Below are positions 33,997 through 41,000 of a stretch of 41,000 nt of DNA, in pieces. Each line of letters starts with the position of its first letter. Position 1 is the first letter of the stretch. The position numbers and the translations under genes were made by a program. This DNA comes from Streptacidiphilus melanogenes. GTDB lineage: Bacteria > Actinomycetota > Actinomycetes > Streptomycetales > Streptomycetaceae. The stretch is from positions 60,743 through 101,742 of the forward strand of contig NZ_BBPP01000031.1 of NCBI RefSeq assembly GCF_000787835.1. Reading direction: 5' to 3'. Below the pieces are notes generated by a model, which did not search any database, was not told where the DNA came from, and saw only the letters and a list, made by a program, of their open reading frames with translations.

Positions 33997-36756
33997 ATGA
34001 CTTTCGCGGCAGAAGAACTGCAGGATCTCAACCTTGCGCGGTTGAAAGCCGAGGCGGCTCTGACTGAGGCGGGCATTCACGTGGTGACGGGTGCGCTCAC
34101 GCCCGAGCGTGAGCAGGCCGTTCGAGATGCGGCCGAGCGGCTCACCAGCATCGCTGACCGTTTCCAGCGTGCGTTCGATGCGAGCCCGGGAGCTCCAATC
34201 CTGCCGGCCACGGAGCCGGCGACCGCGCTACTGCGTGCTCAGGCGCTCGCGGCGGAGAAGCTGGCAGAGCTTGAGGAAGCTCGTGGCGATGCGGCAGCGG
34301 CCACGTCGCTGTACGACAAGGCGGCAGACGCTTGGCTTGCGGCCGGACGCACAGCCGACTTGCTGCGCTGCTTGGCTGCGGCGCGCTACTCCGGGCGGGA
34401 TGAGAGGAACCTTGACGAGGACATCACCCGGCTGCTGGCTCGGCTCAACGCCATCGACCATTCTGATCAGCGCACGGCTGGCGAACGCGCGGCCCTGGAG
34501 AGCCAGCTTGCGTATGTGTACTACCACGCGGGGGATTCCGTGGAGGCTTTGCTGTACTTGGAGCGTGCCCGCGTTGCGTTCCGCGATTCGCTTGTGCCTC
34601 CGCTTCCGGTTCTCCCCGAGGGGCCGCTGGGGCTGTCACCTGAGGTCATGGCCTATCTGGTTGCGCTTCAGGAGCGGGGCGAGCACTGGCAGGTAGGGGC
34701 TGACATCTCGCAGCTGGCTCTGCAGTTGGAGCCGAACGCGGAGAACCAAGCGGCCTTCAAGGAAGCAGCCGCGGCAGCGGGTGCCGACCTCGATGAAGCT
34801 CCTTGGGACCGTCTTCTCGCCCACGCGGATCAGGATTTTGCGGAGGCCGTCGAGACATGGCGGGCCGCGGCATCGAAGCCGTCCCAGATCGGCACGTTGG
34901 CGGCCGAGGTCGCGGACCTTGACCAGATTGCGGCCTCAGGCCTTGCGTCGGGGCCTGAGCGCGATGCTGTGCTGCTGTCGGCGCTGGATCGGGCTGTGCA
35001 GTTGATCGCTGATGCACAGGCGATCAAGGATCCGACGCTGCTCCTGGTCATCGGCGATCTCGTCGCCATCGGCGAACGTACGCATGCCGATCTCCTGCTC
35101 TTGGTCGGGCGCCCCCAAGATGCGCTCGAAGCCGCCCAGCACGGTTTGAAGCTCCTGAACGAGCAGCGGCGCCCAGACGTGCGAGCATCTCTGCTCCTGC
35201 GCGTTGTCCGAGCGCATTTGGCGCTCGATTCCCCTGAGCAGGCGCTGCAAGCTGCCAGCGAGGGCATCGACTTGGTAGAAGAGCGGCTGCGGTACAACAC
35301 GAGCGGTCTCTACACCCGCGACAGCCGCCTGCGCCCGTGGGTGGAGCTGTACCAGGCCGCAGCACGCTGCGTCCTGGCCACCGGTCGGAGCGCGCACGGA
35401 GTCGTGTACTTTGCGATGCTTGCGAGAGCGCGACGAATCACATGGGACAAGCAAGGCCTGGACCTCGCGGGTCTGGAGGCTCTCGACGACGAGCGTCCGG
35501 CAGAGCCGGCTTCCACGCCCAAGACACCCAAGACGCCCAAGGACGCTAAGGCCGAGGACCTGCGGCGGCGGCGGCGCCTCGCGTGGGACGCGGCGCTCGC
35601 CCACACCTCAAGCTGGCCGCCCCCGTCCCCGGCGGCCGCGATAGTCCAGCAGCGCCTGCGCCGTGGCGAGGCTGCGCTTGTGTACTACTGGGTCGGTGAG
35701 CGCGATCTCGCTGTTGCCCTGCTTACACGCGACCGGGTGAGCGTTGACATCCGGCAGCTCACCGCTGCTCGGCGCGACCGGCTCGCTGAGTGCATCGATA
35801 CCCTGCTCGCGGAGGGCCAGGATCACTTCCAGGCGGCGCAGCGCGTCTTGAGGGACATCGCTGAGTGGGCCGATGCGCTGCTACCTGACGATCCTGCCCT
35901 GTTGTCCGCAGATCGCCTGTTCGTGAGTGCTCACGGGATCCTGCACGGCTTCCCCATTCACGCTCTCACGCTTCAGGGAACACAGCTCGGCGTTCGGTTG
36001 CCGGTCACCTACCTGCCCAATCTCAGCGTTCTTGCCGAGGAGGCTCCGCCGTTGCCCGGCCCGGACACCCTGATCCTCGGCGTGTCGCAGTTCCCCGCTC
36101 ACGCTGGAATGCTCGACCTCAGCGGCGCCGAACCGGCCTTGCGACAGGTTGCCGATCTGCACCGCGACGACGGCCGCCGAGTGACCACGCTTCCCCAGCA
36201 GACCTCTCGCCGCTACCTAAACGATCTGCTTCGCAGGCCCGGAGCAGAGCGATACGGGGTGCTGCACCTGAGCACGCATGGGAGCAGTGTCCTGGCCGCG
36301 TCGCCCTTGGAGTCGAGCCTGCTTCTCCACGACAGCCATATCGACGGCCTCGACATCGCCGCGTGGCGCCTGGACGGTGCTGTCGTCGTGGCGACGGCCT
36401 GCTCCTCCGGGCAGCGCTCCCTGCTCGGGCGCTCTGGTGCCGGACGGGGGCTGGCCGGAGACGAGATTTTAGGCCTCCAGGCTGGCTTCTTCGCCGCCGG
36501 GGCGGAGTCCGTCCTTGGGACATTGTGGCCGGTGAGCGTCGATGTCGCTGCCAGGGTCACGCACGGTTTCCATCACGCTCTGCTGGGGGGCGCGACCGCG
36601 GACCGAGCACTGCACCGCGCTATCGCCGAGTACCGGGTGTACGCAACAGGTACAGACGCCCTGTCCTATCGGTGGACTCCGTTCTTCCTCAGTGCCAGGA
36701 CTCGGCCCCGCCCCTTCCCGAGCGCCAACCCAGACCCGCAGGAGACGGCCCGATGA
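33997..36756 (+). CDS. CHAT-domain caspase-like protease with helical-repeat N-terminus
   Basis: A 919-residue protein. The ATG at 33997 has AGGGAGG 5 bases before it; a GTG at 33949 is in frame. Residues 1-500 are helical, TPR-like repeats (LLRAQALAAEKLAELEEARG, DAAAATSLYDKAADAWLAAG). A Lys/Thr/Pro linker (about 505-520) precedes the CHAT domain (about 640-910). The catalytic pair is present: His761 (LHLSTHG) and Cys802 (ATACSSG), with GILHGFPIHAL and GTLWPVSVDVA around them. CHAT proteases are clan CD peptidases; in bacteria they act in defence and programmed death (gasdermin activation, Craspase). The next gene overlaps by 4 bases. Confidence 0.9.
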   Translation: MTFAAEELQDLNLARLKAEAALTEAGIHVVTGALTPEREQAVRDAAERLTSIADRFQRAFDASPGAPILPATEPATALLRAQALAAEKLAELEEARGDAAAATSLYDKAADAWLAAGRTADLLRCLAAARYSGRDERNLDEDITRLLARLNAIDHSDQRTAGERAALESQLAYVYYHAGDSVEALLYLERARVAFRDSLVPPLPVLPEGPLGLSPEVMAYLVALQERGEHWQVGADISQLALQLEPNAENQAAFKEAAAAAGADLDEAPWDRLLAHADQDFAEAVETWRAAASKPSQIGTLAAEVADLDQIAASGLASGPERDAVLLSALDRAVQLIADAQAIKDPTLLLVIGDLVAIGERTHADLLLLVGRPQDALEAAQHGLKLLNEQRRPDVRASLLLRVVRAHLALDSPEQALQAASEGIDLVEERLRYNTSGLYTRDSRLRPWVELYQAAARCVLATGRSAHGVVYFAMLARARRITWDKQGLDLAGLEALDDERPAEPASTPKTPKTPKDAKAEDLRRRRRLAWDAALAHTSSWPPPSPAAAIVQQRLRRGEAALVYYWVGERDLAVALLTRDRVSVDIRQLTAARRDRLAECIDTLLAEGQDHFQAAQRVLRDIAEWADALLPDDPALLSADRLFVSAHGILHGFPIHALTLQGTQLGVRLPVTYLPNLSVLAEEAPPLPGPDTLILGVSQFPAHAGMLDLSGAEPALRQVADLHRDDGRRVTTLPQQTSRRYLNDLLRRPGAERYGVLHLSTHGSSVLAASPLESSLLLHDSHIDGLDIAAWRLDGAVVVATACSSGQRSLLGRSGAGRGLAGDEILGLQAGFFAAGAESVLGTLWPVSVDVAARVTHGFHHALLGGATADRALHRAIAEYRVYATGTDALSYRWTPFFLSARTRPRPFPSANPDPQETAR

Positions 36757-37115
36757 CTGACCATGTCCAGGTCTTGATCTACTGGAAATTTGCGACGCGG
36801 GAGGAAGGTGAGGTTGCCGCCCAGGTCATCGACCGGGAGCTGGGGCAGATGGCTGGCGCGGTGGCCGTTGTCACCTCGGTCGAGTCGACCAGCATGGGTC
36901 ACGAGGAGCTGGTCCAGCAGGTCATCACGGTCCTTGAGGTTGCCAACACGGTGTACGGAACTGGTGAGCTGATCAAGCATCTTCGCGGCAAGGTAACGGC
37001 GTTGAAGGAGCACCTCCACGGCGCACGCGAAGTCAGCATCGACGCCCCTGATCCGGGGAACGCCCCGGGTGAGGCGGATGAGTCGGACGAAGCTGGGACC
37101 TCCGCCAGCCAGTAG
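36753..37115 (+). CDS. Small partner protein coupled to the CHAT protease
   Basis: A 120-residue protein whose ATG overlaps the CHAT stop (ATGA), so the two are translated together. A beta-rich start (VQVLIYWKF), a helix (EGEVAAQVIDRELGQM), a strand (AVAVVTSVES), two helices (ELVQQVITVLEVANTVYGTG, ELIKHLRGKVTALKEHL) and an acidic disordered tail. The layout recalls the small constant components (EACC1-type) reported beside CHAT and trypsin effectors in actinomycete conflict systems, but the match is by pattern only. A regulator, sensor or substrate of the protease are all possible. Confidence 0.78.
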   Translation: MTDHVQVLIYWKFATREEGEVAAQVIDRELGQMAGAVAVVTSVESTSMGHEELVQQVITVLEVANTVYGTGELIKHLRGKVTALKEHLHGAREVSIDAPDPGNAPGEADESDEAGTSASQ

Positions 37116-37480
37116 GTGACTGACCTGTAAAGGTGGATGCGTCGTGCAGGAACACGGCGTATCCACCAATTCGCGCCTGGCTGCCCCCGGCCGCCTGGCG
37201 AGCTTCGTCCGGCCTGGCTGCTCGTTGCGCGCTGGTGTGCCGTTGTGCGGTCGTGTGGGTTGAGCGCGCCGTGTGTCCACACGGGGTTGCAGCTCTCCCG
37301 CTCGGGTTGCCGGTTCGGCGTTCTCGCGGCTGTGTCGCGATCCCGTGTGACACCTCTGGCCTGCGGAGAAGTCCCGCGATTGGGTGGCGCCAGCCTGGCG
37401 TGTGAACCCACCGGGTCCCGAGCCCCCTGGCCCCCGGCCTGCGCCCGCCTCGTCCGTGCCGCTGCACTCCTACCTGCGGT
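37116..37480. other. Gap between convergent genes with a hairpin
   Basis: About 365 bases between the CHAT partner and the 3' end of the helicase. No gene is supported. A hairpin, CCGTGTG-TC-CACACGG at 37269-37284, may terminate transcription from either side. Confidence 0.5.
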
Positions 37481-39952
37481 TTATTGCCATCTCATGTCGA
37501 GTTGGGTGAGCCGGGCTGCGCGTTCGGTGGGGATGGACGCCCTCCTGTTGCGGGTGTTGGTGAGGTAGAGGCCGAGGCTGACGAGTTCGGTGGTGCCGTC
37601 GTCGAGCACGATCTCTTCCTTGTGCCCTCTGGGGGCGTTGAGGTGGCCTTCTCGGGCCCGGAACTTCTCTGCCGCCAGCAGGTTGCGGCGTTCCTTCTCT
37701 GCGTGGCTGACGGGGCTTTTGGGGCGCTGTTCGGGGGTCATGGGTTCCAGTCCGAGGACGTGTTGGCACATCCACTGCTGCGCGGGTCCGAGGTTGTCCC
37801 AGCGCAGTTGCTGGGTGCGGGCCCATCCGGCGAGGTCTTCGCCCTGGACCGCGATGCTGCCGGGCTCCGCGCCCAGCAGGACGCCGCCGGACTGGACGTG
37901 GCGCCGGGCCAGGGTGAAGCAGCGCTGCCACTCCAGGGGCCAGCCGGTGGGGCACCAGGCGGGGTCGATCGCGTCGTACGCGGCCTTGCGTTCCGCGGGG
38001 AGCGTGCCGGTCCAGTCCAGACTGGTCTCGCCGGCCTCGGCGCGGCGCTGGAGCGCCTGGGTGCGGCGTTGGGCGGTGCGGGCGTTCTTCATGATGGTGC
38101 CGACCGGTAGGCCGTTCCACACGGCGTCGTTCGGCGGGCAGGCGTGCCCGTGTTCGTGTGCGTAGCCGGCGACCGCGGTGAGGTTGTCGGTGAAGGCCGT
38201 GTCGAAGTGGCTCCACACGAACCCCTGCTCCTCCAGCAGCGAGACGCGTTCCTCGTCGAGGACGCCGGCGGCCTTGTAGCGGCGCTGGTCGGCGACCCAG
38301 ACCCCGAGCGGGTGCCCGGAGGGAGCCTTGTGGGCGTAGGGCACCTTCACGTCCCCGAACGCCGCCTTGTAGACCAACAGCTCGGCAAGTCCCCGCCGAA
38401 ACTCCTCCCGCTCGGGCTCCAGCACCCGGGTGGCGATGAACGCGGCGATCGCGGCGGGGTCACGCCGGGTGGAGAACGTCAGCAGCTCCCGCTCCCCGGA
38501 CGCCGACGCCTCCGTGCTGCTGCGCGGCTTTCGCTCCGCTCCCTCGGCCCCCTCGGACTGTGGCATCGCCAGGCGTTCGATCGCGGCGGCGTCGTGGGAC
38601 CGCAGCGCCATGAGGATCTTCGACAGGCCGTTGTACGCCTTCGAGGTGAGCAGCTGGTGGTCGCCGTCCTCGCCGGGCGCGAGCAGGATCGGGGCCACGA
38701 TCGTGGCGATTTTGCCGCTGCCGGGCTGCATCCGCAGGGCGCGGCCGACGGCCTGGACCAGGTCGACCATGGAGCCGCGGACGTCCGCGAAGAACACCGC
38801 GTCGCAGTGGAAGGTGTCCACACCTTCGCTGAGGACCTTGACCGAGGCGAGGATGTACCGCAGCCGCCGCCACCCGTCTTCGGTCAGCAGTGACGCGAAC
38901 TCCTCCAGCACCGCCTTGCGCTCCTGGGGCGTGTGGGCGGACTCCAGCCACGCGGTGCCGATCTGCGCCGGGGTCGGGTGCAGCGCCGGGTCCTGCTCCC
39001 ACAGGGTGCCGGCGGTCTCCAGCAGGCCGGTGCTCATCGCGCGTGCTTCGGCGACCCGGTGGTGGAACGACAGGACCCGGCCCAGGTCCCACTCTGCTGC
39101 GGCGGTGAGGGCGGCGGTCTGCAGCGCTGCGAGGCGTGCTCCGCGGTACTCGACGGACCGATCGTCCAGGCCGCGCTGGTCCAGCTCGTGGAGCAACGGG
39201 TCGTGGACGTCGACGCACAGGATCCGGTAGGGGGCGATGACGCCGTCGCTGATGGCCTTCCCGAGCGGGTAGTCGTGGGCGATGGGGCCGAACTGGGTCT
39301 CGTCGTCCATGCTCGCGATCAGCTCGGCCTCTTCCATCCCGGCCGCCGCAGCCCGCTCCAGGTCCCCTTCCCGGCCCTGCCACAGCCTGGGGGTGGCGGT
39401 CATGAACAGGCGCCGGTCGGCCGGCACCTTCGCGTTGTCCAGGATTGCCGCCCACGGCCGCCCAGCAGCCCCGGAGACCCGGTGCGCCTCGTCCACGACC
39501 GCGAGCGACCACGGCTCCAAACCCTGCTGGTGGGCCTCTTCGAGGTAGCCGAGCCCGAGCGAGTGGTAGGTGGCGAAGACGGTGACCTTCCCCGGCCCCT
39601 TCGTCCAGGCCACCAGCTCGCCGGGATCGGTGGTGCAGTCGATCCCCGGCTGCTCGCCGGCCTTCAGCGAGCACAGCCCGAACATCCGCCCACCGCGCCC
39701 CTCGGCCTGCCACACCCCGACGGTCTGCTCCAGCAGTGCCAGTGAGGGCACCAGGACGAGGACCCGCTCGGCGTGGAGCCGGGAAGCTACGTGAACCGCC
39801 GTCAGGCTCTTGCCCGCGCCCGTCGCCGCACGGATCTGGCAGCGCAGCCCCTCCAGAGGGACGATCCCGGACGCGGGCACCGTCAGAAGTCGTACCGATG
39901 AATCGCACGCCTCTTCCTGGTGCGGGCGGAGCTTCTTTGCCTTGCTTATCAT
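37481..39952 (-). CDS. Telomere-adjacent superfamily 2 helicase with helicase-associated repeats (TtrA-like)
   Basis: An 823-residue helicase. I use ATG 39952 (MISKAKKLRP), with AAAGGAAG about 10 bases before it; the frame is open to 40042. Superfamily 2 motifs are intact: ATGAGKS (43-49), DEAH (154-157), TAT (185-187) and QAVGRALRM. After about residue 470 come several helicase-associated modules, for example GVWVADQRRYKAAGVLDEER and LAGWARTQQLRWDNLGPAQQ. Large helicases of this type, such as TtrA of Streptomyces lividans and SLP2, sit next to telomeres and affect conjugative transfer of linear DNA. It is transcribed away from the presumed telomere. Confidence 0.9.
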   Translation of the reverse strand: MISKAKKLRPHQEEACDSSVRLLTVPASGIVPLEGLRCQIRAATGAGKSLTAVHVASRLHAERVLVLVPSLALLEQTVGVWQAEGRGGRMFGLCSLKAGEQPGIDCTTDPGELVAWTKGPGKVTVFATYHSLGLGYLEEAHQQGLEPWSLAVVDEAHRVSGAAGRPWAAILDNAKVPADRRLFMTATPRLWQGREGDLERAAAAGMEEAELIASMDDETQFGPIAHDYPLGKAISDGVIAPYRILCVDVHDPLLHELDQRGLDDRSVEYRGARLAALQTAALTAAAEWDLGRVLSFHHRVAEARAMSTGLLETAGTLWEQDPALHPTPAQIGTAWLESAHTPQERKAVLEEFASLLTEDGWRRLRYILASVKVLSEGVDTFHCDAVFFADVRGSMVDLVQAVGRALRMQPGSGKIATIVAPILLAPGEDGDHQLLTSKAYNGLSKILMALRSHDAAAIERLAMPQSEGAEGAERKPRSSTEASASGERELLTFSTRRDPAAIAAFIATRVLEPEREEFRRGLAELLVYKAAFGDVKVPYAHKAPSGHPLGVWVADQRRYKAAGVLDEERVSLLEEQGFVWSHFDTAFTDNLTAVAGYAHEHGHACPPNDAVWNGLPVGTIMKNARTAQRRTQALQRRAEAGETSLDWTGTLPAERKAAYDAIDPAWCPTGWPLEWQRCFTLARRHVQSGGVLLGAEPGSIAVQGEDLAGWARTQQLRWDNLGPAQQWMCQHVLGLEPMTPEQRPKSPVSHAEKERRNLLAAEKFRAREGHLNAPRGHKEEIVLDDGTTELVSLGLYLTNTRNRRASIPTERAARLTQLDMRWQ

Positions 39953-40123
39953 GGCGACATCACTTCCTTTCCCAAGCCTTTTCAAGCGAGTTATTCGCCG
40001 ACCGTTCCGCCGCCCAATGCGGGTTCCAGGACGTGCTCCCACTGCTACCGGGCCTTGTTCAGTCCTGCCCGCGCTGTGTCACGGCCTGGGCCGACGATTC
40101 CTCTGGTCACCAGATGCGGGCCC

Positions 40124-40438
40124 GTGGGACGATCGCTTGTGGGTTTCGATGAAGCTAACGCCCGCTCACTCCGGCGGCTGGTGTTCGGGGTTGCGGCCGC
40201 AGTGGGTGGTTCCTGGTGCGGCATAGCCGCCCTGGCTGTGTTGAGCGTGCTCTGGCCGCGCGACCACGTGCCGCAGATCCTGCTTGCCGCCTGGGTCCTG
40301 GCAACAGTGGCGAGAGTCGCCTACCGATGGCCCAAGGAAGCTCCAGGACGAAAGAACCGCGCAGGTGACATCGTGACAGCTCCTGCGATTGTGCTGCTTT
40401 GGCTAGTCGGTTACTGCTGGAAGACCCTGCGCCGCTAG
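40124..40438 (+). CDS. Possible small membrane protein
   Basis: A 104-residue frame from GTG 40124 (GTG 40139 is an alternative). It has hydrophobic stretches, LVFGVAAAVGGSWCGIAALA and PQILLAAWVLATVARVA, and a third near the end (APAIVLLWLVGYCW), with basic loops (YRWPKEAPGRKNR). That pattern is typical of a small integral membrane protein. No family is recognised and the ribosome site is poor. It is divergent from the helicase and is the last likely gene before the telomere-type palindromes. Confidence 0.5.
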   Translation: MGRSLVGFDEANARSLRRLVFGVAAAVGGSWCGIAALAVLSVLWPRDHVPQILLAAWVLATVARVAYRWPKEAPGRKNRAGDIVTAPAIVLLWLVGYCWKTLRR

Positions 40439-40851
40439 CTGCGCCCTGGACCCGGGCGGGCAGGACGTCACCGGGCGCGATACCCGAGCTCCCAGGCGAA
40501 GGCCCGTACGCGCCGGGCGACGCCCTGTTCTGGAGCACACCTGACCGACGTCGGCAGCAACCGCCCCTGGGGTCTGGGAAGGGGAGGGGCGCGCGCCTCT
40601 GCGCGTGGTGGCTGCTCTTTTCTTCAGCTTGGATAGTGCCGCTATCGTGCATTTCTCTCCCCTTTCTTGTTCCGTGTTTCCGTATGGTCCGGGATAATGT
40701 TTCCGTGGCGTCGTTTGGTCTGTCTTTTTCAGCGCCTGGAAGAGTCCCCCGGAGGCCTCTGCCTATCCCAGAGTCTAGCGCGTCACCATCTTTGATGCAT
40801 GCGAACGCTGAACCCCCGTCACCACACCACCCCAACGAGTGATCCACCAAG

Positions 40852-40864
40852 GGTGCGAAGCACC
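40852..40864. repeat. Telomere-type hairpin with GAA loop
   Basis: GGTGC-GAA-GCACC. It contains GCGAAGC, an exceptionally stable DNA mini-hairpin. Read inward from the right end it gives GCTTCGC, the same orientation as in known streptomycete telomeres. Confidence 0.65.
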
Positions 40865-40917
40865 TCACCCCCCAACCACTCCCACCAGGCCCAGCCCGTG
40901 CCCGCGGTGCGGCATCC

Positions 40918-40960
40918 CGCCCGCCGCCGCGGGTGACGGCCTGTCTGGTGGCGGCGGGCG
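40918..40960. repeat. Long inverted repeat near the right end
   Basis: CGCCCGCCGCC (40918-40928) is the exact reverse complement of GGCGGCGGGCG (40950-40960), separated by 21 bases. Its right arm overlaps the GCA-loop hairpin, so the two structures exclude each other. Confidence 0.6.
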
Positions 40961-40967
40961 CAGCCCG
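40955..40967. repeat. Telomere-type hairpin with GCA loop
   Basis: CGGGC-GCA-GCCCG. The C-GCA-G closure with a sheared G:A pair is the hallmark of Streptomyces telomere palindromes. Read inward it is GGGCTGCGCCC. Confidence 0.65.
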
Positions 40968-41000
40968 TGCCACCCCCACCCCGTGACGCAGGCTCAGGAT

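Larger units (their letters stand above)
40439..41000. other. Telomere-proximal non-coding region
   Basis: No supported gene. The stretch 40610-40740 is AT-richer than anything nearby and holds GATAG-TGCCG-CTATC. The last 150 bases hold hairpins and an 11-base direct repeat, CAGCCCGTGCC, at 40892-40902 and 40961-40971. Confidence 0.6.

Noticed and set aside
40155-40979. 274-residue open frame on the - strand at the right end
   Set aside because: No ribosome site, no domain, compositional noise, and it runs through the telomere-type hairpins.
1-41000. CRISPR arrays, rRNA genes and riboswitches
   Set aside because: No regularly spaced repeats, no rRNA-like stretches and no recognisable riboswitch cores were seen.

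Overview
The window is high-GC actinomycete DNA, most likely from Streptomyces or a close relative. GTG starts are common, coding is dense and GC-biased at third positions, and marker families of the group are present: DUF574 methyltransferase, NB-ARC/TPR regulator, SARP-type BTAD fragment, and a tap-tpg telomere pair. The right half looks like the end of a linear replicon (chromosome arm or linear plasmid). It carries telomere-associated protein (Tap), terminal protein (Tpg) and a TtrA-like helicase with helicase-associated repeats. In its last 150 bases are small hairpins closed by GAA and GCA loops, as in streptomycete telomeres. The telomere itself should lie just beyond base 41000.

Region 1 (1-8736): a processive family-2 glycosyltransferase, cut by the window edge, converges on a two-gene operon. 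That operon encodes a membrane GGDEF/EAL cyclic-di-GMP enzyme followed 18 bases later by an unusual multidomain protein. The protein is MbtH-like, adenylation, carrier, thioester reductase and then a leucyl/phenylalanyl-tRNA-protein transferase (Aat) fold, all in one chain. It joins nonribosomal and aminoacyl-tRNA-dependent chemistry and is one of the two best candidates for something new.

Region 2 (8737-20642): ordinary arm genes. They are a secreted DUF11 protein, an APH-fold protein, a small unknown, a divergent TetR/short-chain dehydrogenase pair with two palindromic operators, a DUF574 methyltransferase, an allene-oxide-cyclase-like exported protein, a secreted ricin-B lectin and a STAND ATPase regulator. 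A dead ISKra4-like transposase lies between the two exported proteins.

Region 3 (20643-29044): a mobile-element graveyard and a Tn7/Tn5053-like operon. An IS630 remnant and a BTAD-regulator fragment come first, then a trypsin-like peptidase (-). Four genes on the + strand follow: a chimera of a transposase N-terminal DNA-binding region with a TniB-like ATPase, a complete D,D-35-E Mu/TnsB-type transposase, a second TniB-like ATPase, and an unknown that may be a degenerate tyrosine-recombinase fold. An HNH-type protein (-) closes the region. CTGTCA(T/C)GG repeats and imperfect TGTCA termini suggest element ends.

Region 4 (29045-41000): a gntR-tap-tpg operon, an initiator tRNA(Met) with its own terminator, an endonuclease-VII-like protein, a decayed copy of the helicase C-terminus, a CHAT protease with a translationally coupled small partner, the intact telomere-type helicase, and telomere-proximal palindromes.
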